A DNA stretch of 64,000 nt from Sipunculus nudus (GCA_026874595.1 CM049309.1:49638079-49702078); one strand, 5' to 3'. Shown: positions 1 through 13,204, counted from the stretch's first letter. The notes: generated by a model not told the origin, from the letters alone. Program-made: numbers and translations.

Positions 1-176
1 GCCGAAAATAATTCACTCACTAAGTAAAGCACATCGTGTTATCGATCTGTCCAAACACTTTTCGTCTGAATTATTAAAAGAATTCCAGGCATACTAACAT
101 CCCATCACACTTTGTCATGTAAAACTGCCCACTAAAGTGCCCAAGGATGTGATCAAAGCTCACCACTGGCCGGATG

Positions 177-180
<4 letters not shown>

Positions 181-251
<71 letters not shown>
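181..251. repeat. (TA)n microsatellite
   Basis: This is an uninterrupted TA dinucleotide run of about 71 bases. It opens IYIYI-type reading frames on both strands that have no coding meaning. Tracts this long are usually length-polymorphic and can extrude cruciforms. Confidence 0.97.
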
Positions 252-255
<4 letters not shown>

Positions 256-1178
256 ACAGCACTTTGCCAGCATCTCCATTGAAGCAAGGTCTCAAGTTTG
301 CTTCAGCAGAGACCTTGCTTCAGAGAGCCCCGATAACAATTAACAAGACAATTAAGCCAATCAGGTACATCACCCACGGCCCGTCTACGCGGAAAGGAAA
401 ATTATTTCTAGATAAACCGTCCGTAATGAGAGACGTTATGGAAAATGTGACCAATCAGAAAAAGGCTTGTAAACCTGCTGAGTTTCCGGTGCTTGGGTTG
501 TTGATGATAAGGCGTGTTGATAACGGTGGATAAGATTGTCCGTTATAATTTCCGGGCACGCCTGGCACTTGTCTGTGGCAAGGTTAAATCAAAAGCATGC
601 AAACCGCCTCGGGACAGGTGCGCTCAAAGGGGTGTTTTGAAAACATGAGACTAAGGTTACTGGTAACACGGTGTTTTTTTTTTAATAAAAAACGTGTGTC
701 AGACTGATTGGGAATAGGATGAGTGATGCCCACTTAACTTTCAGACAAAAATACAGGAGATCAGCTCCCCCCCCCCCCCCCCCCCAACTAGAATATCACT
801 GCTTCCATATTACAGATCTAAACTCTAAATTAGATCTCCATACACAAAATATCAAATACGTATATTTGGCTATATTTTCATCATTGAAATAATTAACATC
901 ACCTTTTAAGTTCACGAGTGCTTTACCAAATTAAAAGATATACTCGCTTATCATGTAACAGTTAATGTATTATCTTTGTCTGTCCCACCCTTTGGCCAGA
1001 CCAAATTGTATTTTGGTTTAGGGATTATATTTAAGCGAGTAATCATTATATATAACCTTATATCATTGTAACACAGATGTCTGACTATAGCTCTGACCGC
1101 GCAGACAGAACAAAGCGGTGATATAAAAAAATCATTGCATAAGGTTCAGCCATGGAATCTGGCACGCTAGGGTTCAAA
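252..1178. other. Non-coding stretch with a C homopolymer
   Basis: I see no exon with convincing coding content or splice sites. A run of about 19 C lies at 767-785. The short ORF that leaves the (TA)n tract and runs to 533 looks fortuitous. Confidence 0.5.
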
Positions 1179-1490
1179 GGCAAAAAAAAAAAAATCAAAT
1201 AAAAAATAAAATAAAAGGGACGGTTCTCAGGCAACGCCCGCGTCAATTTTAACCCCCCGCATCAAAATATTTATACTGATTTTCATCTTTAAGAAGATAA
1301 AATAATACAATTTTGACACGTTTTTCTTTGTTATGTAGTGCTTTTACCTGTTTAGAAAAAAAAAATCTGTTATTACCATGCTTTTCCCTTATCATATGAC
1401 ATGTTTATCGAAACATACAAAAGAGGTTATAAAAACGCCCACCCGCACTGATTTCTGAAAAAAAGTGCCTGAGAACCATTCTTTTTGGCC
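1179..1490 (-). mobile_element. TAA-targeting MITE, copy A
   Basis: This is a non-autonomous inverted-repeat element of about 312 bp with no ORF. The inner part of the left end reads GGTTCTCAGGCA and the right end reads GTGCCTGAGAACC, which are inverted complements. Outside these the termini continue as GGC plus an A-rich tract on the left (expanded here) and a T-rich tract plus GGCC on the right. Its interior matches the copies at 9,729 and 40,376 in reverse orientation, including a shared ATAAAATAATACAATTTT-type core. The right end is followed by TAA and the left end is preceded by CAA, which fits a mutated 3-bp target duplication. A three-base TWA target would fit PIF/Harbinger, but no transposase is present to confirm the superfamily. 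Confidence 0.75.
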
Positions 1491-3445
1491 TAATGTTTCT
1501 AATTTTTATATAACATGCTTTGAAGCATTTCTCTCTAAAATATTTATCATTTTCGCAATTATTCTAACACCATTAGCAGCTTGATAATTAATTCACAGTG
1601 CGTATATCACTCGGCGGCCTTCGAGATATGCGCCGGTAACCCTAGGCTTATACATAGAGGTCAGAGGTTACGTCAGAGGTCACCAGGCTTTTTCGTGGTG
1701 TCTTTGTGGATAATTTACCAGGAATATAATGGATTTGATGAAACTCACAATAAATATTTACTTCCATAAAACCCTATGTTCGATGCTCGGCAACATCGAC
1801 GCATGTTAATATGGTGAGATCACCAGACATTGATGACTTACCAAATATTTGATTGATTTCAAGAGACACATTATTATAAATACCAATAGAGTTTCTGACC
1901 TGAATTCAGTTGTCGTCAAACCTTGCGCTTATTTAATGAGGTCAGAGGTCACAAGATATACGACTGGCATATTATGACCTCTTGCGGCGCTCTTTATGAG
2001 TTGTTGAGAGGGGTGTTTGACCTTCTGTTGGTGATAACGACCATGCCCTGTTCAAGTAAAGATAAACGGCCGAGAGACAGCCTAACTATGGTGCAACTTA
2101 ACAAAAATATCCATTTGCAGTTGCTAATAAAATAGTTCTTAATGGTTCCAGTGATTTAAGGTTATTCATTTAAAGTACTCTAATGCTTGTTCTGCTCGAC
2201 AAACGTGTGCTAAGGTGAACTGTTCGGTCCAGTCGTTTATATATGGTGCCATAACTGACATATCAGTGACCGATTTCTATTTTCTGCACGACTGTAAATA
2301 TTCCAATACAGCCAACCACTTGGACTCTAAATGGGCCTCATCATCGAATAAAAAGATGTTACAGCAGTCTAATGGCTAAAATTTCATTTCAGCTTTCACA
2401 CAAAACACCCAAAGGAGACAATACCAAGGGTATATATTAAGACCATCTGTGGATTGGTATTACGAGCGGTTATTCGACGGAAAATTAAACGATAAAGCAG
2501 TCTTAAAGAAGTATGTCTTTTTAAATCCTTTTAAAGCTGAAGAAATAAACTTTCCTATGAGGATATGGCCAATCTGTGCTTGTTAAACCACATCACAACC
2601 CCTCCTGCAAATGCTAAGTTATATAAGAAATCCGTAATGTACAAAAATTAGATGCATTGTTGTCCTGAAACAGTACACTTTAATAAAAGCAAAACACCTT
2701 GGGAATTGTGGCTACAAAACGCTTTTAAGGAGGTTAAGACATGCTGATAAAATAGTAACGCCCGTTCCTTGGTACAATCAATACTGCTTGCGTTTGTGAA
2801 AGTGGTCTTGACCTTGGCTCAGAAAATTCTCTTAAGAATTTAAGCAATGCCCCGGATGAGACACTGTTTTGAGGTTTTCTGTGACATGTTACTCGGTTGG
2901 AGGGTTAACAGTGCTGCCATTCTGGGTTTTTAACAGAAAAAGAATAAAATCTGAAAAAAAAAGTATAAAATTGTCTAAAAAAAGTGTGAAAAAAGAACAA
3001 ATAAACCCCAAATAGCGCAATTTTTATGCAATTTTCAGCAGATGAAACTTCCAAAACAAACTCAGGTATTAAAGTATATATATATGTAAATAATCCAGTA
3101 TTCCACATCCAATGAATTTAAAACCTTGGCAAGATCGTAGAAAAACAATCATCGCTAATAAAATGCCACTACTATGAAATACTGATAGAGCATTACTACT
3201 TCACTCGAGTAGTTCAAGTAAACAGTCTATGATTAGCACCTGTAGATGATTTAAAAGAAAAATAAACAAGTATTAACCCCTGTAAAAGTATGGAACAAAA
3301 ATATAAAAAGAAGTCATGGCTGAAAAAGTTTCATATTTTTAAAAAGGTAAAGAGTGGCAGCACTGAGTGTATTATCGATAGAAATGCTCGAATCGATTAC
3401 CCGACTATCGGTCATGTTTGATCAATCGAAACTTGTGGGACAGAA

Positions 3446-3446
<1 letters not shown>
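1491..3446. other. Non-coding, no feature recognised
   Basis: AT-rich sequence with only short fortuitous ORFs. Two patches around 1,590-1,700 and 1,920-2,010 share the phrase GAGGTCAGAGGT and are slightly less AT-rich. No splice-bounded coding exon could be supported. Confidence 0.4.

Positions 3447-3505
<59 letters not shown>
3447..3505. repeat. (TA)n microsatellite
   Basis: A pure TA run of about 59 bases. The 94-residue frame that crosses it is an artefact of the repeat. Confidence 0.97.
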
Positions 3506-3508
<3 letters not shown>

Positions 3509-5461
3509 CTTAAAAGACTTCACTCAAATTAAGCCAAGGTATTACAAAGGTAGAGCTAAGGGTACTAGGAAACCCAGCTTTATACTGCACAACGTATTAT
3601 GCTTTCTCTTATGTTTTAATCACTCCCCTCCGGTATAGAGGAAGGAGGCTAGGAGTGGTTGATGGGTTTACTTCTATCCCCAAGAGTGCAAAGCCATAAA
3701 TTAAATGTGTTGTTGTTCCACTGTTTCTTTCATCAGCCCTTGTTTCGCTAGATCTCAATTATTGCTGATTGAAGAAATTACTTTTCATCAAAATACCTCT
3801 CATAAGTGACATATTCGCACACTGATATTTATTTTCTGATATATGATGTTTATTTTGGTATGGATTTACCAAATGAAAGGATCACACTCTTATTCATATC
3901 CTTGAAAAGGATAAACTAACATATGCAGAGGCTAAACCATATTACTACCAAAAAAACCCAACTCTGTATTAGGTATTAACTACCATGAGTTGTCTTCAAA
4001 ATGATAACCAGATGTCGCTGTTAACCCATTCAGGTATCAACGTAAATAATAATCACCTCATTGTGAATTTCTCCGATCCACTTTGTAAAGCAGGGATCAT
4101 AATGACGCCTTTCCGCCTGTCTCAGACAGGCACACACTTGCACGGAAAGGCATGTTTCATTTGTACCAATCCGTTGGAAAGGTGAACACCTATAGATGTT
4201 TTCCATATAAGTAGCTGAAAAGTTTATAAAAAATCATATGAAAACGAAACATTTTACCGGTGGTCTTCCCCCCGTCTCCAAATATTTCCTTTATTTTCCT
4301 ACAAAAATAGTCAGTAATTTCTTTTACTTTCCGGCATTAAGGCCCTCATCTCCTATAACTTTCTGCGCAATCATGTTTCATTTATTACAGTGTTACTATT
4401 GAAATCATAAGTTCTTTTTGCATGCAGGTGTGCATTTAGTATGGCATGTTAGATGGCAGATTCAGGTTAATACTGATGGAAGTGTGACTAAAAATTTGAT
4501 ATGAAGGCAGGGTGCATCTTTAGCGGAGAGGCCATCATTTCTGCGGAAAGCCAAATCTGTATTTGTTTATTGCCTTCTCGGTGGGAAGGTGAAATTCAAA
4601 AGTATTACGATCCCTATTAAGGTATAAGATATAGCAAATTTAAGTGTTTTCATAGGTAATGCTTATAAGAACAGCCACAAGAAGACATTAACAGAGAAGG
4701 GTAAATGGCAGCAACATTATGTAGAGAATCACTTTAGGGCCTCGGACCACGGATAAACAAGACTAATGAGCAATTACTGAATCAGAACATGTATAATCAC
4801 ACAGAGCTCTTTGGAGTCATTAGTCTTAAATTGTCGACTGTTCCGGTCCTATTTTGTAAGAAATCTTTAATGAGAAAGTCTAATTAACCCGGCTTCTATG
4901 TAAATGCAATGATTAAAGAAACCTTAGTCATAAAATCTTTGAAAATGACCCAAGGCATATTTCCACTCAATCACATCCTTGCCCACGGTGTTAAGATTGT
5001 CATGAGCTTAATGGAAACAAATTATAGTTTCAAGTTCGGTGGCACGGGTGAGCTTCCTTTCTCGTATGCCAAATTAAATATGGCGGATCGGAAAATAACA
5101 AGTGATATTATCTGTCGGTGATGGTGGATTTACAAGGATTAAATCCAAGATGGCGCATGTAAATTAAATGTGTTTAGTCGTAGTGTTTGAGTGATTTAAA
5201 CAATGTCGGCTATTTTATGGACTTTTACAGTCTCGACTAGTCACTGGTTGAGGCAATATAAGCAATCATGAAGATGTTATTGTTTCAAAGCCAATGAACT
5301 GATACATCTTATTCCATGCCATATTCGGTGGAAAATTACCGTCAAAGAAGTCCTTGTTAAAGTGCCACATATCATGATAATAAACTCATCATAAAACATC
5401 ATCGCAAACTCCAATTGATTTAAATGTTTTACTTATGTTAGCGTAAGAAAATCCCTTTAAT
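3506..5461. other. Non-coding, no feature recognised
   Basis: No coding exon, RNA gene or clear repeat stands out. ORFs near 3,985-4,185 and 4,909-5,121 are under 75 codons, with no recognisable similarity or splice context. Confidence 0.4.
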
Positions 5462-5870
5462 GACCTCACCCTGGTTCTTTTGGTGTGGAAAATACGTTAA
5501 CAGCCGACCTTGTGTTTTTGTGGTATGGATATAACGTTAAAACCTCACCTTGTCTTTCAAGGATTGGATATTACGTTAAAAATCTGACCAAATGTTTGTA
5601 TGAATATTTCGCTAAAATCCTGACTGTGTTTTGTGGTTTGGATATTACGTTAAAAATATGAGCTTGTGTTTTGTGGTGTGGATATTATGTGAAAAGCCCG
5701 GGGTTGTGTTTTGGGGTGTTTATATTACATTTTAAAGCTGGCCCTGTGTGTTGTGAAAATACTCTCATAAATCTGACCTTGTCTCCCTATGGTGTAGAAA
5801 ATCTGTTATAAAGCTGACCAGGTGTTTTTGTGGTATATCGAAAATACTTTATTAAACGGACCTTTTGGAC
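5462..5870. repeat. Degenerate ~41-bp tandem array
   Basis: About nine to ten diverged units of roughly 40-44 bp follow one another. Each contains a variant of TTTTGTGGTGTGGATATTA, then CGTTAAAA, then a CTGACCTTG-like phrase. Well-preserved units start near 5,521, 5,561, 5,635 and 5,675. Units vary in length and sequence, so this is an old minisatellite. It is not protein-coding: units are not multiples of three and stops occur in every frame. Confidence 0.75.
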
Positions 5871-6844
5871 TATAAATATGAGCCAATGCTATAAATTATT
5901 CGTTAATAAACTGATAGATGTTTCATGTTACAAAAACTTTTCTTCCCATTGGATATGTATACTGACCGTTCACAATACTTTGAAACCTGAATGTTTTCTT
6001 CAAATCATGTCCATATGATATAAACAAACAATAAGCCGTTTAAAGCAATCCGATCATATCGTTTACATTACAATTTCATACATATAGGAAAGTACGACTT
6101 TATCTTCCGAAAACATCATGCGAGTTGCCATAAACCATTTTTCTGTGAATATGTAGAAACCCATGTATATTCGTATGTATGTATGAATGTATTGTTAAAA
6201 GAGGCCTAATCACCTATAAAGCATGTTGAATTAACACAAAAAAATAGCTTTGTTCCTTTAAAATAAATCTGTATCTGTCAAAATATTGCCTGTGAACGAG
6301 TTTTAAAACGGTAGAACGGGCGCAATCATAGGTGTCAACATAAACACAGCGCGTGGGGCGTGCGCACTGCGGATCAGGAGATGCCCTGACTGACTTGGCC
6401 CAAAACATGTAATACATGTTCCCGCTGGCTGAAACACCGCTAGTTGCGGCACACAATAACACCTCCGGTCATGCTGCCTTGTTAGGATAAACAGACACAC
6501 GTGGACTGTGTTTACCTAAAGGTTGAGTAATAACAAGGTGTTTAACAGCCGTATGCGAGGCACTGAGGCTGTTTGCTTGGATGGCTTTGCTGGGAAATTT
6601 ATGTATAAAGCAAACTGAACTGATTGTGTGGAAAAATAGATAATGTCCCTTTAACCTTTATTTCCCTTTAAGACAACAAGGAGTCAAGAAATGTATACAA
6701 AAAAAAAAACAATTAATGATAAAGGGTACTCAAAATACATAACATTGAAGAGGTTATGGATTAGGTTTAAAGATGACAAAATGGCTAGAGCACTTAAAAC
6801 TAAAATAATAAAACGTTGCATGTTGAAAAACTATATGTGTTTAT
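5871..6844. other. Non-coding, no feature recognised
   Basis: The patch at about 6,290-6,480 is less AT-rich and has two overlapping minus-strand ORFs of 65 and 82 codons. They overlap in different frames and neither resembles a known family, so neither is called. Confidence 0.4.
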
Positions 6845-7089
6845 GTGGTATGTATGTATGTATGTACGTACATATATGTATGTATGTATATATTTATGTA
6901 TGTATGTATGTAGGCTATGTAATTGGGTTTGTATGTTTTTGTGTATGTATTTATGTATGTATGTGTTTATGCTTGTATGTATGGTTTATGTATGTATAAA
7001 TGTATGTGTATGTAAGTATGTATGCATGTATTCATGTATGCACGTATTTATGTATGTATGTATTTATGCATGTATGTATGTGTGTATGT

Positions 7090-7143
<54 letters not shown>

Positions 7144-7280
7144 TGTTTGCTTGTATGTATGTGTGTATGAATGTATGTTTGTATGTGTGTGTATGTATGT
7201 ATGTATGTATGTATGTATGTATGTATGTATGTATGTGTAAATGAATGTTTGTATGTGTCTATGTGTATGTATGAATGTAT
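6845..7280. repeat. Compound TATG / TA microsatellite
   Basis: Imperfect TATG tetranucleotides (GTATGTATGTATTTATG and variants) run for about 430 bp and are interrupted by a pure TA block at about 7,099-7,140. The cleanest TATG stretch is 7,193-7,236. The apparent ORFs rich in Cys, Met, Tyr and Val are products of the repeat alone. Confidence 0.95.
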
Positions 7281-9728
7281 TTGTGGCCTGAGAAAGTGAC
7301 CTGTTCCGGTGATTTTCTGTTAAGCAGAAACCAGTAACATTGTGCTAGACCTCCGGCCGCGACGGCTATCCACCACCAGTCTTTGGTACTGCCTCCAGAC
7401 CGAAGCTCCAGCTGTTTTCTGACGGTTATACTAACATGCCTAATGTTTGAAAAACAACCCCGGCAATAATAAACATGCAGGTCCGGGGCAAGCCCCTCCC
7501 CGTGGCCTCTTGGAAGTGTTCATACCTGGCCGTAGATGCTCCGTTTATTTGGGGAACCAGATCCCGGTATTTTCTGTGTATTGTTTGATCCCCAAGGCGG
7601 TGTCTCGGCACGAAGTCCAGAGGCCCGAGGTTATGTTTAATGATATCAACAATATCCTTCATGCTTTCCTGTATACCTTAACCTTCCATCTTACGATGAG
7701 TGGTTCTCATGATATCGACACAACAACTGTTGCATTAAAGACTGCCCCCCCCCCCACGTGGGGGAAAGAAATGCTTTAAATTCCTAGGATATTATAATAT
7801 AACACAGGTATATGTACACATATATATGACAGGTACATGAATTGCTACAGTATGTATCGCTTGACCATGGTTGGTATGGTTATTACCGGTAGCTTTTCAA
7901 GTTTAAACGTTGCAGGCATTGTTAAACATAGGATATAAGGAGCATGTCTATAAGTGAAAATTTATGAGCGAATCTGTAATCTCATTTTATAATGCAGTTA
8001 CAGACCATATTTATTAATCATTCAATTTTTGACAATAAAAATTTAGGAAGAGGAACAGATGATAAATATAATAAATATGGAGAAGTTTCTTTTTTTTAAA
8101 GTTTCAAGATTATATTATTGTTGATTGCACATTTGTTATCAGATGTGAGATATATACGGTAACGTGTTTTTCAAATTTTAAAATCTTCAAACTAAAAAAA
8201 ACTTTATTCATATATAGCATATATGTTAAGAGAGGATATTTTGAGGATTACAATTTTTTTCCATAAAAGTACCATATATACCAGTATGTCAGGGGTGATA
8301 ATTTTGTATCCTGTGTCCTCCCCCCCCCCTCCCCCGGGTTCCGAAGCCTATGCTCAAACACCTCGAATCTGTCCGCATTTGGCGCCATTTTACTAACATA
8401 TTTAATTGGGTAAAGCGATTTTCAGATTAATGGTACCTGAACGGTTAATAAATAGTATGTAGCTGCATGTGAAATCAGGCTAAATCAAGAGAGACTCAAT
8501 AAAATTACAATTTATCGCATTAAAAAGTTCAGAGACGTAAATCATATTAATTGTATCTAATAATAAATGCGAATGGCGAACTTGTGGTTGGCGTTGCAGA
8601 CTCGGTGATTTATATCGCCATATGTATTGGTGCTGATAATTAAATCATAAAGCAGTCTGCACGTTAACAGTGCTGTAATTATGTATAAACAACGGGGGCA
8701 ATAAAAGCTTTAGCATATATAATCGGACTTCCTGCCTGACTGAGCTTTCTACAAACAATTCAATAATCACAAAACTGAATTATATACCTCTGGAAAAGGA
8801 AGATAAATAAAATATTTCATTCATATGACCATATCCAACCAACTTTTCCGAGTTTTTACTTATTCCACTAATACTAACTGCAAAGTAAATCCGTATTATT
8901 TATTATATTTGACATACAATCTGCCGTGTGTATTTGTATTTGGTTTCCTAATTTTCTGGTTGATTTCTGATGATCTGGCAGGGTTACTGATAGTATTAGT
9001 AAATAATGATGTCTATTAGGTCCTTATCCATATTACGTAAAGAGGAAATCTGTAAAGGACAGTATGAATCATTATTGATTTTAATTGAGTTCATAATTAC
9101 ACAGTATGTGCGTCCATACGTTTATTGTTTTACTGATGGTGAAAATAAATTTTAACAATCACTTTCATTTTCACAGTACTAATTACATGTAAAGCAAAGT
9201 GATGCTTTATTCACCTCGTAGTAAACTTCTCCGGTAATTTAGGTTATATATATAAAGGAAATACCAATCTCAAATTTCCAACTTGGTGTCTGATAAAAAT
9301 GCTAATGTTGAGGCGGTAAAATCAAGCTTATCCATTTTTTACTGGGCTGGATCGATATTCTAGTATATCAGTACGTTAAGGCAATAAATTTCGTCATGAG
9401 TATCTGCTGCTGTGACATCATATCGTGGACCAAACTGCTGCGAATAAAAAAGATTCATTTTTCATTAGTAATCAAAGTGTTATTAACAAGACGCTTGCCT
9501 AGAAAGTGAGCATGAAAAAAGTTAAGGTATACTGAAATGGCTTTGATAAAATACTTCTCTCTTTCATTTCTTTTAAATCGAACATAATACTATTTATAAA
9601 ATCTGAATGAAAATACGTTTTATACAGATACTGTCCGAAAAGGGAGACGAAAACATGAAGCAAAACACCAGTACATCTTCTGGTGACTTATCGTACAAAT
9701 TGGCGGTACGATACTCTATACACAATAA
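7281..9728. other. Non-coding; GC-richer patch of unknown nature at 7,290-7,780
   Basis: The stretch 7,290-7,780 is less AT-rich and carries overlapping ORFs on both strands (110 codons at 7,447-7,779 plus; 78 codons at 7,426-7,662 minus). I recognise neither product, and overlapping opposite ORFs are usually chance. A C-run followed by CCGGGTTCCGAAG lies near 8,322-8,346. The remainder is AT-rich and featureless to me. Confidence 0.4.
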
Positions 9729-10017
9729 AGCCAAAAAAGTATGGTTCTCAGGCACTTTTTTTGCAGAAATCTGTTACGGCGGGCGATATTTTTAAACATA
9801 TTTTTGTATGTTTCGATATTAATGTCATATGATCAGGGAAAAGCATGATAATTACAGAATTGTTTTGCTAAACAGGTTAAAGCAGTACATTACAAAGGAA
9901 ATCTTATTAAAATTGTATTATTTTATCTTCTTGAAAGATAAAAATCAATATAAAAATTGTTGATCTGGCGGTTAAAATCGACGCGGGCGGTGCCTGAGAA
10001 CCATATCTTTTTTGGTC
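9729..10017 (+). mobile_element. TAA-targeting MITE, copy B (best preserved)
   Basis: A 289-bp element with long terminal inverted repeats. The left end reads AGCCAAAAAAGTATGGTTCT and the right end closes with AACCATATCTTTTTTGGTC, which is complementary apart from a few positions; the repeat continues inward through CAGGCAC. Direct TAA triplets flank it at 9,726-9,728 and 10,018-10,020, as expected of a 3-bp target-site duplication. It has no ORF. The interior, with TTTTATCTTCTTGAAAGA, is shared with the copies at 1,179 (reverse) and 40,376 (same orientation). The TWA-like target suggests PIF/Harbinger by inference only. Confidence 0.82.
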
Positions 10018-10067
10018 TAAACTTGATATATTTTACGTGAATTATACAGTTATTAGGACTCATCGAG

Positions 10068-10202
10068 CACTCTCAATGGCTCGGATGGTGGAGTTCGGTA
10101 TAGTGTCTAAAGGTTGAAGAAACCAGAAAACATGAAATAAGCCGTCGGCCTTGGACTGGCCACTACAACCCATTCTCATAACCACGGCGGGATCCAATCC
10201 TA
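10068..10202 (-). mobile_element. 5'-truncated SINE relic (same family as 34,535-34,720)
   Basis: The plus-strand text aligns with the SINE at 34,535-34,720 along its body: CTCAATGGCTCGGAT against CTCAATTGCTCAGAT, GGCCTTGGACTGGC against GGCTTTGGACGGGC, and CACGGCGGGATCCAATCC against CACGCCGGGATTCGAACC. The element therefore lies on the minus strand. It stops within the B box, so the tRNA A-box half is missing, as expected of a 5' truncation during retrotransposition or of later loss. The B box is mutated and it is probably not transcribed by RNA polymerase III. Confidence 0.65.
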
Positions 10203-13180
10203 TTAAATACATAACGATTGTACCAAGCTTATATTATGATTATGAAACACAAAAATAAATAATTAACAGATTTAAGGATTTCGTAAGCATGGACTAATTT
10301 GTAAATGTGTTGATAACTAGTTTAATTAATAAAAGTTAAGTCTTTTTCAGTTAAGAGAAGGGTGTGTTCAGTCGACATATATATAATTACATTATATTTA
10401 GATAGAAACTTTTAGCAGTGTATTAGATTAGCAGACTGATAGTCAATAATAAAAAGTCTGTCTAAAGGTAACGTAAAAAGTATAACAAAAGTAGTGTGTG
10501 GTAAAATGTATTAAGTTTATTTGTTCCATTTGTGGATTGTTTAAGTAGCCGAATAAGTCAACAAAAACGATCGGTATCTTCCTAAAAGCAAAAACGAAAA
10601 AGACAAGCTTCTTTATTAAAAACCGTCAGATATAACATATACCATATCGGCCTCCTTCAAACATTTCCTTATTACGCTCCTTGGTCTTTTACATTAGGAG
10701 CCTCTTCGTTAAGAAAACCCTATATTAAAAAAAAAATACAAAGATGTTTCAACTACATATAAGAGCCCATAAAGTATATATAACTTTAAACCTGGTACAG
10801 AGTTCTTTCTGAATGTGTATGTATTTATGAAATTCACAGTCATTTCCTATTATATATATATATTTTTTAACTTCAATATTTCTAAAAGGTACACGATTTT
10901 AATCAAACCGTAAAAGAAAACCACTTTTTAACATCAAAGTACATGGCAATATCTTACAGCCGTTTTCCCCTCTATCATGCGTCTTTCTAACTTTAATTTG
11001 AATATTTAGTTTTGTTTCAATAAACAAATATAAATATCACTTTTTCACACAAACAACTGAAGAACGCTAAGTCAGGTTAAAAATGATATACATGCTGTTT
11101 TGGTCTACTATTAATTTAAATGATTTGGGTTGATTTTGATTGAAGGGATTTTTGCCAGGGGTAGCACCCTAAGACAGCTTGTAAATGCTTTTATGTGTCC
11201 TCCTACAGAACAAAATAGAAGATAATAGACTGTGACGTTAAGAACAATATTCCTTGGAGTGCCATCTTTCGTCTAAATTGGTAATGAAAGGATTGTGTGG
11301 GATATCTTTAATAAATTTAAAATTTTCCACAAAATATGCAAGTATCTGCTTTCTAAAATGGAATATCAATCAATATCTGATTATGTTGTGGTAAAAACTT
11401 CCGGAAACGGCTACACTGTGTAAAATGTCATAATACAGTTTATGTACATATAACATGATTGACATTTAATATTAAATGTATACAAAGATTAACTTATTTA
11501 AAAACTACGTAATACCCGTTTAACTGGCGCTCGATTTTAGTTTGCGATCATATCTGTCGTGTAAACTGAAGCAAATTCCATTTGCATGATTAAAAGGCGT
11601 CGAACGGCGCCACAAATTGTTAGAATTGCGGCTATGTGACCTGAGCAGGAGACTCGTCCATGAAAACCCCCATGAAGACGCGTAATATGGCAGTTAATAC
11701 GATCCTCTGAGCTTGAGGAAGAGCCACCTAACATCAGTTTTGTTAACATGAACATTTGAAAGCTAAGTGCTCCCAAAAGTGTTCTCATGGCACTGCCAAG
11801 TGACTCAGCAAACAAGGGACAACGCCATAACTATCAGTCAAGCGGGGCAAAATTAACGCTGGCGGCGGGAAAGAGCTGCGTGCACAGGCCGACATAACCG
11901 CGGTTAAAGACCATTTGCCACACAAGTCGTTTCCTAAAAAAGGCTACATGCCACCTTGAGACACCTGACTGGTAAGAATCATTTTAAACTGGCGTGTGTG
12001 CAGACAGATTTATGGCAGGAGTTAGGAGGAAGCATGCGTGAGAGTCCAACAACAAATCGGTCTGAAATAGAACAACTCTAAAGAAAGCCTCAGGAATATG
12101 TCAGTGCCAGGATCAGGAATCGTATATATTGCCGCCCAGTGACAACGACAAAGCTTTTTTCTAACAATTCTGATGCTGGTAATCGACCGATATGAAATTG
12201 AAAAACACTCTGAAATACAAAGTGAACGCGACTTTTGATAACCTTGGTCCTAATGTCATGTTTCCTCGAGTATGGCGGTTGCTTCGAAAAGCAATAAGTA
12301 AAAATGTAAATAAGGTTTTCATTTGTATAAAAAAAATATGAATAAAAACGAGATATATAAATTTCTGCATATGTACTTCTGAAACATTCTCACCTTCCTT
12401 ATAAAACCTGTGGCCTTTCCGATACATGCCATAACGACATTCTCTGGCAGATACAAGAAAACCAGGAAGAAATGACCCCAGACCACAGACATTCGCTAAG
12501 TAGACTAATGATCAAGATGCATTTAGGCAACGTTTTAACGAATCTGGGGAAAATGTTTTCTACCTTTAGACGAGGTCAAGATTCCTAATCTTTTTTAAAC
12601 AGAATATGATCAACATACTAAAGAGTTAGCCATAATTTAAATTCTGCCACATATAAAAAGGAAACTTGTGAGAAAATCTGTTCTTCGTGAATAGACGGAT
12701 TGTGGAAATGGCTGGCCTCATATCTTCATAACATTTTCCATATATGCACGTGACTACACAACCGGAATATTTAAAACAGATTCAATTCTAAATATGTTTA
12801 ACAAATTCAATCGCCAAATGACTTGTTAACAGAGAAGTCAGCTGTGTGTGTACGACTCTTATCACATTGCCCATGAAAAATACTGTTACTATAAACATCA
12901 TAACACTGTCATTTTATTTTAAGAGCAATTCCGTCTCGAATCAGTTTTAATGATTTATAAACACAACAAGGTAATTTGATTATCCATAAGACCTGACCCC
13001 TAACTTCCGTCACTAGAAATACTATCGTAAGCATCATCACTGAAATCTGTAGCCAGTCAAAGGGTAATGTAAACAAGACTGAACGGGCTGTAGACACTTG
13101 TTACAGTTTCAGTCGAAAACAAACTGAACAGCAAACAAACAGCAAACTGTCTCCCCAGCTTTACACGGTAGCTAACTTTT
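10203..13180. other. Non-coding; possible conserved element at 11,530-11,830
   Basis: Mostly AT-rich and without recognisable genes. The patch 11,530-11,830 is less AT-rich, contains an ATTTGCAT octamer (the POU-factor type) near 11,580, and carries a 92-codon minus ORF that I do not recognise. It looks more like a regulatory island than an exon, but only cross-species alignment could show that. Confidence 0.3.
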
Positions 13181-13204
13181 TTTTTCTCTCTCTCTCTCTC
13201 ACTC
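13181..13204. repeat. T run and (CT)n tract
   Basis: A run of nine T is followed by a short CT dinucleotide run ending at about 13,204. Confidence 0.9.

Noticed and set aside
137-533. ORFs of 68-119 codons across the first TA tract
   Set aside because: They owe their openness to (TA)n, which reads as IYIYIY in any frame. The same applies to frames over the other TA tracts.
6691-7244. 102- and 142-codon ORFs rich in Cys, Met, Tyr and Val
   Set aside because: They are translations of the TATG repeat, and overlapping frames give the same artefact.
7426-7779. Opposite ORFs of 78 and 110 codons
   Set aside because: Mutually overlapping on opposite strands and unrecognised. Kept only as a GC-richer patch of unknown nature.
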